A DNA stretch of 64,000 nt from Bacteriovorax sp. BSW11_IV (GTDB lineage Bacteria; Bdellovibrionota; Bacteriovoracia; Bacteriovoracales; Bacteriovoracaceae). Positions 42,001-51,040 of this stretch are shown one piece after another. The position numbers and the translations under genes are program-made. Within the stretch, counting starts at the first letter, position 1. Each line of letters opens with the position of its first letter. The DNA lies in assembly GCF_000447755.1 (NCBI RefSeq), contig NZ_AUNE01000052.1, forward strand, positions 62,001 through 126,000, in the 5' to 3' direction. The notes below the pieces were generated by a model. The model had not been told where the DNA came from. It saw only the letters and a program-made list of their open reading frames with translations, and searched no databases.

Positions 42001-44843
42001 CCGATACGAGTTCACTTCTTGATTTACAATCGACAACAAAGGGGTTTCTTCCTCCAAGAATGACTACCGCACAAAGAGATGCTATCGCTAGTCCTAGTGA
42101 AGGTTTAATAATTTTTAATACGACAACGTCTAAATTAGATTTTTATGATGGAAGCTCATGGAAATCAATGTTTGGTAAAGCGAATTATATAAAATTAGGG
42201 ATGAACGCTTATCAAACAGTGGATAACGGGAGTGTTATAAATTTTAATACAATCATTTCATCGAATGGAATGACTACTTCAGGTAATGGTATCAACTTAA
42301 AAGCTGGAGTTACTTATAGACTTGAAGCTGCCGTTAGTACAGTTGCTGCTTCAGGTAGTGGATATCTTGGATATTACCTTCGATCAGCTGCAGGTACAAT
42401 TGGACTTCAGGCCTATACAACAACACCTGTTGGTACAGGTAATTATGGATTTAAAGGACAAGTTTTTGAAATATACACGCCAGCAATAGATGAGAATGTC
42501 TGGATTCAAGTTGGAGATGATAATATTGGAACTGGGCAAGTCTCTCATCATTACAACACATACTTTGCTGCTACAGAATTAAATGTGAGTTACAGCACAA
42601 GTGGTGGAGGCTCATTAACAACTGATTCAGTTACCAGTAATGAAATTGCTGATAATGCTGTTACGACTACTGAAATTTCAGATGGAACTATTACTTCTTC
42701 TGATATTGCAACAAATACTATAACCGTAGATAACGTTGATTTTGCTTCTTCTAATGGAATTAATATCCCTCAACTTGCAAGTAATCCAGCCTCAGGTGTC
42801 GCTGGGCAAATATACTATAACACTGCCACTAATAAAATGATGGTTTATGACGGGACTACTTGGGTAGATCTCTCATCTTCTACTGGATCAAGTGGTGATG
42901 CTTTAGGGGCCCCTGTTGATATCGCTCTTAATACTTCTGTTCAGGCCACACAAGATGGACTTCTCGTAGTTGTTCCTGGTGGTGGAGGAACACATAGTTA
43001 TCATGAGGTTCGCGTTGACACGGTTGATCCACCTGTTGCGCTAAGAGGCTGGGGGAAGGCCTACCACTCAGGTGGTTCAATGGCGACTTCTACAGTTCCA
43101 ATTAGAAAAAATGAATATTTCAAAGTTGTAAATACCTATGGAAATGATCCAGGGCTTATTCGCTTTTTCCCACTCTCTGGTGGAGGATCATCACTAGGTG
43201 ATAGCAATGGTGTGAAAATCCCTCAACTAGCAAGTGACCCTTCGTCTCCAGTGACTGGACAAGTTTATTTTAATACGACGACTAAAAAGCTAATGGTTTA
43301 TAACGGAACATCTTGGGAAGAGGTTGGATCATCAAGTGGTGGTCTCGTTCATACGCAAACTGTAGATCAAGCAAGCTCAGTATCATTGCCAAATACTGTT
43401 TGGACTGATGTTCTTAGTTTAGTTGTTAGTAAAACTTCTAAATTTAATATTTTCGCAGGGGGAACTGGGCAAACAAGTGCATCTTGGACGTACTTTGCCT
43501 TTCATTGCAAGCTTTATAAAAATGCAGATATTTTACAAGATAGTCCTTTCTATTACGGTGGTGGGCAGTCAGGGTCTACGGCCTATGTGCCTCAAAGACT
43601 TTATTCGCTCTCTGATCTAACTTCTGGCGATGTGATTAAAGTTTCATGTATGCGCTCAAGTGATGTTTCATCAAGTACGAATGGATGGAATATTACTCTT
43701 GTTGAGGCAGCATCTGGAGGATCATCACTAGGTGATAGCAATGGTGTGAAAATCCCTCAACTTGCAAGTGCTCCTTCATCACCAGTTGTTGGGCAGATGT
43801 ATTACAACACAAGCTCTGGTCTAACAATGGTTTACGACGGAACAACGTGGCAGTCTCTTGGTAATAGCATCCCAGCGGGTGCCATTATGGCCTTCGATGC
43901 AACTAGTTGTCCTGCTGGTTGGTCTGAGTATACCGCGGCCCAAGGTCGTTTCTTAAGAGGTATTGATAAGACGGGAACTAATATTGATCCGGCCGGACAA
44001 AGAGCTGCCGGTCATATCCAAAATTTTGATTGGGTTGGTTTTAGTATGACTAATACTCTTCAAAATGTGAGTTCGGGCTACAGCCATGGACCTGTGGATA
44101 TGGGGAAATCAACATCGACATACGTCGGTAATCTCTTTGCTGGGGGATGGAATAATCCATCTGCGGCATCAGGGGTAAGATGGAATGCCGCCGATGAGAT
44201 CCGTCCTAAAAACGTTGCCGTTCTTTATTGTTCATTCAATGGTGTCTCTGCTCCTCAAACGGCCGGTTCAAATCAATTAAAGGTTGGAGATACATCTGTA
44301 GAAATGACTGATAACGGAAGTGATGGCTCAATATCAATGAAAGTTGATGGCAGCGAAGCTCTTCATATTTCAAATGATGGTAAAGTGGGAATCGGAACAT
44401 CTACACCAAGTGCAAAACTTGAAGTGGTTGGAGGCAATATTCAGGCCCCTGATCATGTTTCATTTGAGGCAAAAAATTGTAGTGGTTCTGTTTCTTCTGG
44501 ATCAAGAATAGTTTGGGAATCTGTCGGCCACAATACAGGTGGACATTACAATAGTTCTAATGGTGTTTTCACTGCACCTGTAAATGGTATTTACCAATTT
44601 GGATTTAACACTCTCGCGAATAATGCTGGCTCGGGAGAGTATCGCTATGGTTTTTATAAGAATGGTGCTCCCGAAAATATTATGATCACAGTTAAAGCAG
44701 CAAACTCTTGGGAAACAGTTCAGGGTACGCTTATGACTAAACTTAATGCTGGAGACACCATTGATATTCGCTACACCATGGGAACTGGTGTGACTTATAC
44801 AGATTGTAACTTTAATCGCTTTTGGGGGCGTTTAGAGAATTAA
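39045..44843 (+). CDS. Giant secreted fibre protein 1 (MAT-like; tail collar and C1q-like tips)
   Basis: A 1932-residue protein with a Sec signal (MKLFTVILFFCLYLAQVFG) starting at TTG 39045. The mature N-terminus ISYSGRLVTASGAPISGPVDL (about 22-155) is shared with the two following genes. A shaft of short Asn/Thr/Ser/Gly-rich tail-fibre repeats follows (KVGIGTTSP; KNYVDARASQW twice; a 314-residue repeat). Then come beta-sandwich modules at about 1050-1185, 1285-1380 and 1435-1558, a phage tail-collar-like domain at about 1608-1735 (IPAGAIMAFDATSCPAGW, GRFLRGID), and a C1q-like C-terminal domain (about 1806-1932). It has no S74 chaperone domain. It is probably a trimeric surface fibre, likely an adhesin. 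The next gene follows after 26 bp. Confidence 0.8.
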   Translation: MKLFTVILFFCLYLAQVFGSEGISYSGRLVTASGAPISGPVDLRFSIIVNDGSSDSTACGLVINNANLSNGVFNVEFDFGSACVGATKSLSEVLSDVQKNGHTVYLQVEDLTHSKIYSKQKIQSTPRALIANKVAEGSIDHLSFKGIAAVCGANKVLKTTASGGFICDDYVASAGGSVTSVSADANGALTVSGPATDPVFAVNVDNTTLEISSNALQLKSGTNGSVLMTNGSGIPTWTMFGTCPAGSSIRAINNDGTVVCEGDDNTVLSAGNGIDVLSLAGGTIMIANDSVDSSMIADASIVDGDISASANIAQSKISNLSTDLANKIPTSALSTDSNLGTSDSLIPSQNAIKTYVDARASQWGTNLTDIYYGVGKVGIGTTSPVRLLHVNEDTNTQAMIRIESDRDGLGASTAVLELMAPSSPAPANKKNFQIMNVNGTTENYVAITSNDDAMGSASKILNITHSGKVGINNTTPSEALDVSGKVKANELCIGADCRAVWPSAGGSGTVTSVTGGSGLTGGTITSSGTLAVDVGTTAGKIVQLDGTGKLATSVETDPTVQGFAKSALPTCGVGQVLKSNGTSFSCVTDVDTDTNTTYSAGTGLDLTSTTFSVATGGISNSHINAAAAIDQSKINGLTTDLAAKMPLSYLNTNTALGTSDVLVPSQNAVKNYVDARASQWTNSGANIYFNTGKVSVGTPTIGASEHFRVNAPANSYSATFSSPNDTWMAVEFENTSSGATWESAVTGSTSHAGMPAGSYYIWEQNNIGSGTGARVVVAPGGNVGIGVAAPTEKLQVNGKVKGTELCIGTDCRAAWPSAGGSGTVTSVATGTGLTGGPITSSGTLAVDVGTTAGKIVQLDGSGKLATSVETDPTVQAFAKSALPTCNAGEVLKSNGTSFSCVTDIDTDTNTTYSASTGLSLTGTAFSVAAQGILDTNLSGLSSSCGNGQILLTNGLGSFYCGDRHWSENSGDLFFNTGSVAIGGTTPDTSSLLDLQSTTKGFLPPRMTTAQRDAIASPSEGLIIFNTTTSKLDFYDGSSWKSMFGKANYIKLGMNAYQTVDNGSVINFNTIISSNGMTTSGNGINLKAGVTYRLEAAVSTVAASGSGYLGYYLRSAAGTIGLQAYTTTPVGTGNYGFKGQVFEIYTPAIDENVWIQVGDDNIGTGQVSHHYNTYFAATELNVSYSTSGGGSLTTDSVTSNEIADNAVTTTEISDGTITSSDIATNTITVDNVDFASSNGINIPQLASNPASGVAGQIYYNTATNKMMVYDGTTWVDLSSSTGSSGDALGAPVDIALNTSVQATQDGLLVVVPGGGGTHSYHEVRVDTVDPPVALRGWGKAYHSGGSMATSTVPIRKNEYFKVVNTYGNDPGLIRFFPLSGGGSSLGDSNGVKIPQLASDPSSPVTGQVYFNTTTKKLMVYNGTSWEEVGSSSGGLVHTQTVDQASSVSLPNTVWTDVLSLVVSKTSKFNIFAGGTGQTSASWTYFAFHCKLYKNADILQDSPFYYGGGQSGSTAYVPQRLYSLSDLTSGDVIKVSCMRSSDVSSSTNGWNITLVEAASGGSSLGDSNGVKIPQLASAPSSPVVGQMYYNTSSGLTMVYDGTTWQSLGNSIPAGAIMAFDATSCPAGWSEYTAAQGRFLRGIDKTGTNIDPAGQRAAGHIQNFDWVGFSMTNTLQNVSSGYSHGPVDMGKSTSTYVGNLFAGGWNNPSAASGVRWNAADEIRPKNVAVLYCSFNGVSAPQTAGSNQLKVGDTSVEMTDNGSDGSISMKVDGSEALHISNDGKVGIGTSTPSAKLEVVGGNIQAPDHVSFEAKNCSGSVSSGSRIVWESVGHNTGGHYNSSNGVFTAPVNGIYQFGFNTLANNAGSGEYRYGFYKNGAPENIMITVKAANSWETVQGTLMTKLNAGDTIDIRYTMGTGVTYTDCNFNRFWGRLEN
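40494..40886 (+). repeat. Fibre shaft repeat, copy A
   Basis: This encodes ELCIGADCRAVWPSAGGSG and continues to TFSVA, 131 codons. It recurs 942 bp (exactly 314 codons) downstream and once in fibre gene 2. The proteins are nearly identical, but many third codon positions differ. Confidence 0.85.
41436..41828 (+). repeat. Fibre shaft repeat, copy B
   Basis: This is the second in-gene copy, in frame with copy A and of the same length. It encodes ELCIGTDCRAAWPSAGGSG through AFSVA. The repeat lies downstream of a unique module (nt 41080-41400) that copy A lacks. Confidence 0.85.
43181..43228 (+). repeat. 48-bp exact direct repeat, left copy
   Basis: This 48-bp sequence encodes the linker GGSSLGDSNGVKIPQL. 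An identical copy lies at 43715-43762, 534 bp (178 codons) away, in the same frame. The two flank a complete beta-sandwich module of fibre gene 1. Confidence 0.95.
43715..43762 (+). repeat. 48-bp exact direct repeat, right copy
   Basis: This is the right-hand copy of the linker repeat at 43181-43228, with no mismatch over 48 bases although the flanks differ. Recombination between the copies would remove or duplicate the module in frame. Confidence 0.95.
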
Positions 44844-44849
44844 TATTTT

Positions 44850-44869
44850 TTGTTGTACGTTGGTGCTTT
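44850..44869 (+). promoter_or_regulatory. Shared translation leader of fibre gene 2
   Basis: TTGTTGTACGTTGGTG directly precedes the ATG at 44870 and repeats the TACGTTGGTG core seen before fibre genes 1 and 3. No promoter box fits in the 26-bp gap, so only the translation signal is shared. Confidence 0.5.
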
Positions 44870-47800
44870 ATGTACAGATTTTTAATTCTATTTGTTTTGA
44901 TGTCATTCAATGGGTTTGCCAGTGAGAGTATCTCTTACTCTGGGCGACTCGTGAATAATTTAGGTGCACCCGTTAGCGGTAGTGTTGATCTAAGATTCAC
45001 CATTATTACCAATGATGGGAGCGTTGATACTGATTCTTGTGTGATCAATGTATTAAATGCTCCATTGGCCAATGGTGTTTTTAACGTTAGCTTTGATTTT
45101 GGTACAACATGTACAGGATCAACAACACTTAGTTCGGTTCTTAGCGCCGCTTTAAAAAATTCTCATAGTGTTTATATTCAAGTCGAAGATGTTACTCACG
45201 CAAAAACATATACAAAACAACTTATTAACATGAGTCCTGTTTCTCTTGTCGCTAAAACTGTGGCAGAGAGTGCTCTAAATATTAAAAACTTCAATGCAGA
45301 TCAGTCGGCCTGTGGCGCTAATAAAGTTTTAAAAACGAAGGCCGATGGATCTTTTGAATGTGCAGATTATGTTGTTGGGGCCGGTGGGACTGTCACTTCT
45401 GTTTCGGCCGATCCTGCAAGTGCTATTGTTGTGGCCGGAACATCCACCGATCCAACTATTGGTGTTGCTGTTGATAATACAACCATCGAAGTTAATTCAA
45501 ACCAACTAAAAATAAAATCTGGGGCCAATGGTTCTGTTCTAATGACAGATGGTAGTGGTGTTGTTAATTGGACAATGTTTGGTACTTGTGCGGCGGGAAG
45601 TTCAATTCGTGCAATTAATGCTGATGGAACAGTTGTTTGTGAATCAGATGATGGAGCTAATCTTAGTGCTGGAAATGGAATCAATTCTGTTTCACTTGCA
45701 GGCGGAGTTGTGACAATTGATGCTGTCGCAGGCTCTGGTCTTACTTTTACTGCCGGCTCTTTAGATATAAACTCTTCAATCATTCAAAAAAGAGTAAGTG
45801 CAAATTGTAGTGCTGGCAATGCCATCAAAACGATAAACGCTGATGGAACAGTTGTTTGTGAAGCGATCCCTGCAGGAGTCACTCCTGGCTCTATCGTAAA
45901 TGCTGATATTAGTGCGAGCGCGGCCATCGATCAGTCAAAGATAAATAATTTAACAACAGATCTTGCCGCAAAAATGCCTTTAAGTGCACTTTCAACAGAT
46001 GCAAATCTTGGTTCTAGCGATACCGTTGTTCCTTCTCAGAATGCTGTTAAAAATTATGTTGATGCAAGGGCCTCCCAATGGGGAACAAATATAACAGACA
46101 TTTATTATGCTGTTGGTAAAGTAGGGATTGGTACAACGACACCTGCAAAACTTCTTCATGTTAATGAAGATACAAATACTCAGGCCATGATTCGTATCGA
46201 ATCGGATCGCGACGCTGCTGGTGCTTCAACTGCTGTGGTTGAATTTATGGCCCCTTCTTCTCCTGCTTCTGCAGATAAGAAAAATTTTCAAATCATGAAT
46301 GTTAATGGAGCGACTGAAAACTATCTTGCTATCACATCAAATGATGATGCTATGGTAAGTGCCTCTAAAATTTTGAATATTACTCACTCTGGAAAAGTGG
46401 GGATTAATAAAACCAACCCTAGTGAAGCACTCGATGTCCTCGGTAAGGTGAAGGGGACAGAACTTTGTATCGGGGCCGATTGCCGTGCTGTTTGGCCAAG
46501 TGCTGGTGGTGGTGGAACTGTGACCTCTGTTTCTGCTGGTGCGGGGCTTACTGGTGGAACAATTACAAGTACGGGAACTCTCGCTGTCGATGTGGGAACA
46601 ACTGCAGGTAAAATTGTTCAACTTGATGGCACTGGTAAGCTTGCGACAAGTGTTGAAACTGATCCTACTGTATCTGCTTTTGCAAAAACATCACTTCCTA
46701 CTTGTAGTGTAGGCCAAGTTCTAAAATCTGATGGAACTAGTTTTACTTGTGTAAATGATATTGATACAGATACAGACACTGATACAACTTATACGGCAAG
46801 TACAGGACTTTCTCTTGTAGGGACAGCTTTTTCAGTTGCGGCCCAAGGGATTCTTGATACTCATTTAAGTGGTCTTTCTTCTAGTTGTGCCAATGGACAG
46901 ATCCTTTTAACAAATGGTCTAGGATCATTTTTTTGTGGTGATAGGTTATGGAGTGAGAACTCTGGGAATCTCTTTTTTAGTACAGGTAATGTGACAATAG
47001 GTGGAACAACACCTGATGGGAGTTCATTACTAGACTTGCAATCTACGTCTAAAGGTTTTTTACCTCCTCGTATGACAACTGCTCAGCGTGACGCTATTTC
47101 ATCTCCGGCAGTTGGTCTTATCGTTTTTAATATTACAACAAATAAATTGAATTCTTATAATGGATCTGAATGGGCGGAAATTAGTACAAGTAACAATATT
47201 TCGTTTCGCGTTCATCGTAATAATGTCGATCAATCAATCAGTGCCGCAACTAATACTCTCGTAGATTGGACAACTGAAGAGTTTGATACCGCTAATTCTT
47301 TTGATCCAGCAACAAATAGATTTCAACCAAATGTTGCAGGGACGTATATTGTAAATTTCAATGTTGGAACGAGTGGATTAGATACTTCAGGCAATCCACA
47401 TACTTATGCAATTATTTCTAAAAATGGTACTGCTATCGCGAGACAATTCAAATACTCACCAGGTGCAATAGATAATAACGTAATTAGTATCAGTGCTATT
47501 GTTCAAATGAATGGGACAACAGATTACTTGGAAACACTTGTTAGTATAAGTTCCGGTCCTTCCCCGCATATTTATGGTTTAACAAACTTTACTTATTTTA
47601 GTGGGGCCCTCATTACTGGAAGTGGAGGAACTGGGGGAACGTTAGTTTCCAATTCCGTAACAAGTAATGAAATTGCTGACAATGCTGTGACGACAACTGA
47701 AATTGCAGATGGAACTATTACTTCTTCTGATATCGCCGCCAATACTATTTCCGTAGATAATGTAGATTTTGCTTCTTCAAATGGAATTAATATTCCGAGT

Positions 47801-50800
47801 CTTGCCGCAAATCCAGGTTCGGCGGTTGCTGGTCAAATTTACTTTAACACATCAACTAATAAGCTCATGATTTACAACGGTTCAACATGGAGTGAAATTG
47901 GAAGTGGAGCATCTTCAAGTGTTGAGAGCCGTATTGACGTAAAGTATACGGGATCAAGTTTAACGGGATCAGGAACTGTAAACTATACAACTGAAACTTA
48001 CGACGCCAATAATGAATTTGATCTCACAACAGATCGCTTTACACCTAAGCAGGCCGGTAATTACCTTGTTGTTGTTCAAAACGCTGCTGATGGAATGAGT
48101 ACTGGTGCCCACCATTATGCTATCATTGCAAAAAATGGGGCCACTCACCATGCTGTGTTTACAAGAACAATTGGTTCAGGCAATGCGGATCAAATTGTTG
48201 TAAGTATTGTTCCTATGAATGGTACAACCGATTATATTACAGGGGGCTACAACCTCTCGAGTGGTTATGTTAGTTCATCAACTATGAAAGCGGTTTATCT
48301 CAATAGCGGAGGTTCAGGTGCCTTAGCGGCCAATTCTGTTACAACGACAGAAATCACAGATGGAACAATTACGGCCTCTGATATTGCTGACAATGCAATT
48401 ACTGTTGATAAAATTGATTTTGCTTCTTCGAATGGTATCAATATCCCAAGTCTGGCCAGTGATCCTGCTTCAGGAACTTCTGGGCAAATTTACTATAATA
48501 CAACCTCTAATAAGATGATGTACTACAATGGTTCTTCGTGGGCAGAAATGGGCACGGGTGCGGCAGGTTCAACTAATTTTGCAAACGTTACTGGTTATAC
48601 AACCCCAGGTTCCTATACCTATACAGTTCCATCAAATGTAGCCTTTATCAAAGTAACCGTGGCCGGTGGTGGTGGGGGCTCTGGTGTTCCTTACGGTGCT
48701 GGTAGCGGTAATGGGGGACCTGGTGGTACTTCTGTCTTTGGTTCTGTGTCTGCATCTGGTGGTACGGGTGGTAGCGAGGCCAATGAAGGTGCAACAGGTG
48801 GTTCCGTCGCTCCTGGTAATCCCGGTACCGGTACAGGTGGTGATATTAATATTACTGGTGGTGGTGCCCTTGCTGGTCCACTAAGTGATTATGCAAGTTA
48901 CTCGGTTTCAATGGGGGGAGCTGGTGGTCTCGCTATTAAGACTTTTGCTGTATCATCATCGCAAACTTATTCAGTAACTGTTGGAGCAGGAGGTTCAGGC
49001 TACAGTGGAAGCCGTGCAGGTCTTCCAGGTTATGTCCTTATTGAAGAGTACACTTCAACGGGTGTGGGCGCTGCAGATAATCTTGGGAACCATGTGGTCT
49101 CACAAAATTTAGATCTCGATACTTTTAAACTTGTTGGAAATGGTGGAAATGAAGGGATAAGTATTTCCTCAACTGGTAAAGTTGGGATTGGTGTAAGTAC
49201 TCCCACAGATTCACTTGAAGTCGCGAGTACTGATACTCAAAGTGTTGTAAGAGTTGAGTCTACAGGTGACCAGCTTACAAATTATGCCGCTATTAATTTA
49301 ACAAATTTTTCAACTGATACAAGTATAGACAGTAGGCTTTTCATGGCCGCCCATGGGAATGATAGGACGATGACTCGTTATGGAATGAGTGTTGCGGGAT
49401 GGGCCGAGCTCTCGACTATTAATGCGGGTAATGTGAATGGATTAATGATTGGTAACGATAGTGCTAAACCAATTGTTTTCGGTACAAATGATCTTGAAAG
49501 AATGCGTGTCACAGAAACAGGAAATGTTGGTATTGGGACAATTGCTCCTTCTGAAAAATTAGAAGTTGCTGGAAATATCAAGGCCAATGGACGTTTAAAA
49601 GATTTAGATCACTATTTAAGAACAATTGATATTGCTGATGGCTGGTCCGTAGGGGATTATTTTGAAGTCGTGCAGGCAACTCCAAATTCTGCTGGTGTTT
49701 CAAGTATGTGGGAGATTTATGTCTCAGGTACAAGAGGAAATTGGACGGAAGGGCATCTTTATCGTGTGTCCGGTGGTCACTCCGATGCATCTTCTTGGTT
49801 AGAAGTTCCCCAGACTGCTGAGAATTCTTATGAAGGGGCATCGAAGTGTTTTACTGTTGATATGAAAGGAAATGGAAATTCACCTCAATTTCGTTTACGT
49901 GCAGTTAAAGCAAGTGGGTCATGCGGTATCTCTGGAGTAGCGCTTCCTTTGAATGTTAAAATTAGATCAATTGGAAATAACTCTGCATGGACTGATCTAA
50001 GTGGTACCGGCAATGATGTCACTGTTACAGCGAAGAAATCTCAAGGTCTCAATTGGTCACTTTATACAGGTAAACCTGTAGACGTTTCAGGCGTGCTTGC
50101 CTTACATGCAAATAGTACAGGGCAAGTGGGAGTCGGAACAGATAACCCTGCTTCTAAACTTACTGTTAATGGTGATATCACATCAATAGGGGGAAGTTTA
50201 ATTCTACAAAGACCTGTTACAGGTGGTGGATGGGCAAGAGGGATGATGTATACACCTGATGGAAGTGTGAACCCAACAGCTGATGGACTTGTTGGAATCG
50301 GTGTCTATGGAACAGGTACCACTCAGTCATCAATTTTCTTAACACACGGATCGTCACCATGGTCCTCTCCTACAGGAATGCACATATTCTCTAACGGTAA
50401 TGTGGCCATTGGTATGGGATCTGCATCGTATAAATTACACGTCAACGGAGCTGTCGCGGGAAATTCTGCCTTTGTGAATACATCAGACGAGCGCTATAAA
50501 AAAGATATTCATACAATCGAAAGTGCGAGTGAGAAAATTAAAAAACTAAAAGGAGTGGAGTTCGTGTGGAGAAACGATGAATTCCCGAATAAAGAATTCA
50601 AAGTAGGACAAGATATTGGTGTGATTGCTCAAAATGTTCTTTCTGTTTTTCCCGAAGCGGTAGAAGTTGACGATGATGGTTATTACTCAGTTGCTTATTC
50701 AAAATTAGTGGCACCACTTATTGAAGCTTTTAAGGAATTAGATCAAAACCAAACGATGCAAAAAACAATGATTAATGGCATGAGTGAGACAGTTCAAAAA

Positions 50801-50938
50801 CATGATGTTGAAATCAATGCTTTGAAAACTGAGTTGTCAAAGCAGGCCAATACAATCGACGATCTTAAAGAAGAAAACCGTCAATTAAAAGAGGCCATCT
50901 GCTCTATAAATGATTCTCTGGCGTTATGTCGAAAATAG
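44870..50938 (+). CDS. Giant secreted fibre protein 2 (MAT-like; Gly-rich module and S74 chaperone)
   Basis: A 2022-residue protein starting at ATG 44870 (an in-frame codon at 44822 lies inside fibre gene 1). The signal MYRFLILFVLMSFNGFA is followed by ESISYSGRLVNNLGAPVSG. The shaft is similar to protein 1 (KNYVDARASQW, ELCIGADCRAVW). Two C1q-like beta-sandwiches lie at about 774-917 and 1014-1148, a Gly-rich domain at about 1264-1330, and another beta module at about 1600-1700. The C-terminus (about 1870-2022) is a peptidase S74 intramolecular chaperone (TSDERYKKDI, with the Ser/Lys box) ending in a coiled coil and CSINDSLALC. S74 domains trimerise fibres and then cut themselves off. Confidence 0.8.
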   Translation: MYRFLILFVLMSFNGFASESISYSGRLVNNLGAPVSGSVDLRFTIITNDGSVDTDSCVINVLNAPLANGVFNVSFDFGTTCTGSTTLSSVLSAALKNSHSVYIQVEDVTHAKTYTKQLINMSPVSLVAKTVAESALNIKNFNADQSACGANKVLKTKADGSFECADYVVGAGGTVTSVSADPASAIVVAGTSTDPTIGVAVDNTTIEVNSNQLKIKSGANGSVLMTDGSGVVNWTMFGTCAAGSSIRAINADGTVVCESDDGANLSAGNGINSVSLAGGVVTIDAVAGSGLTFTAGSLDINSSIIQKRVSANCSAGNAIKTINADGTVVCEAIPAGVTPGSIVNADISASAAIDQSKINNLTTDLAAKMPLSALSTDANLGSSDTVVPSQNAVKNYVDARASQWGTNITDIYYAVGKVGIGTTTPAKLLHVNEDTNTQAMIRIESDRDAAGASTAVVEFMAPSSPASADKKNFQIMNVNGATENYLAITSNDDAMVSASKILNITHSGKVGINKTNPSEALDVLGKVKGTELCIGADCRAVWPSAGGGGTVTSVSAGAGLTGGTITSTGTLAVDVGTTAGKIVQLDGTGKLATSVETDPTVSAFAKTSLPTCSVGQVLKSDGTSFTCVNDIDTDTDTDTTYTASTGLSLVGTAFSVAAQGILDTHLSGLSSSCANGQILLTNGLGSFFCGDRLWSENSGNLFFSTGNVTIGGTTPDGSSLLDLQSTSKGFLPPRMTTAQRDAISSPAVGLIVFNITTNKLNSYNGSEWAEISTSNNISFRVHRNNVDQSISAATNTLVDWTTEEFDTANSFDPATNRFQPNVAGTYIVNFNVGTSGLDTSGNPHTYAIISKNGTAIARQFKYSPGAIDNNVISISAIVQMNGTTDYLETLVSISSGPSPHIYGLTNFTYFSGALITGSGGTGGTLVSNSVTSNEIADNAVTTTEIADGTITSSDIAANTISVDNVDFASSNGINIPSLAANPGSAVAGQIYFNTSTNKLMIYNGSTWSEIGSGASSSVESRIDVKYTGSSLTGSGTVNYTTETYDANNEFDLTTDRFTPKQAGNYLVVVQNAADGMSTGAHHYAIIAKNGATHHAVFTRTIGSGNADQIVVSIVPMNGTTDYITGGYNLSSGYVSSSTMKAVYLNSGGSGALAANSVTTTEITDGTITASDIADNAITVDKIDFASSNGINIPSLASDPASGTSGQIYYNTTSNKMMYYNGSSWAEMGTGAAGSTNFANVTGYTTPGSYTYTVPSNVAFIKVTVAGGGGGSGVPYGAGSGNGGPGGTSVFGSVSASGGTGGSEANEGATGGSVAPGNPGTGTGGDINITGGGALAGPLSDYASYSVSMGGAGGLAIKTFAVSSSQTYSVTVGAGGSGYSGSRAGLPGYVLIEEYTSTGVGAADNLGNHVVSQNLDLDTFKLVGNGGNEGISISSTGKVGIGVSTPTDSLEVASTDTQSVVRVESTGDQLTNYAAINLTNFSTDTSIDSRLFMAAHGNDRTMTRYGMSVAGWAELSTINAGNVNGLMIGNDSAKPIVFGTNDLERMRVTETGNVGIGTIAPSEKLEVAGNIKANGRLKDLDHYLRTIDIADGWSVGDYFEVVQATPNSAGVSSMWEIYVSGTRGNWTEGHLYRVSGGHSDASSWLEVPQTAENSYEGASKCFTVDMKGNGNSPQFRLRAVKASGSCGISGVALPLNVKIRSIGNNSAWTDLSGTGNDVTVTAKKSQGLNWSLYTGKPVDVSGVLALHANSTGQVGVGTDNPASKLTVNGDITSIGGSLILQRPVTGGGWARGMMYTPDGSVNPTADGLVGIGVYGTGTTQSSIFLTHGSSPWSSPTGMHIFSNGNVAIGMGSASYKLHVNGAVAGNSAFVNTSDERYKKDIHTIESASEKIKKLKGVEFVWRNDEFPNKEFKVGQDIGVIAQNVLSVFPEAVEVDDDGYYSVAYSKLVAPLIEAFKELDQNQTMQKTMINGMSETVQKHDVEINALKTELSKQANTIDDLKEENRQLKEAICSINDSLALCRK
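46442..46840 (+). repeat. Fibre shaft repeat, copy C
   Basis: This counterpart of copies A and B lies inside fibre gene 2 and encodes ELCIGADCRAVWPSAGGGG to AFSVA. It is 399 bp, two codons longer, through an extra Asp-Thr pair. The protein is well conserved, with extensive synonymous change. Confidence 0.8.
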
Positions 50939-51040
50939 GATATAACGCCTTAAATGACTGGCATTTTCATTTAATCTTCACAATTTGATCTTGAAATTTG
51001 AATCAAATTTTCAGTTACTTATGGGCCTTATCTGAATAAA

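Noticed and set aside
44822-44869. Upstream start for fibre protein 2
   Set aside because: It lies inside the end of fibre gene 1 in another frame and lacks a signal peptide at the right place; ATG 44870 gives a clean signal.
40494-48600. CRISPR-like array from the many short repeats in the fibre genes
   Set aside because: The repeats are in-frame coding segments with protein-level conservation and irregular spacing; there are no spacers or cas genes.
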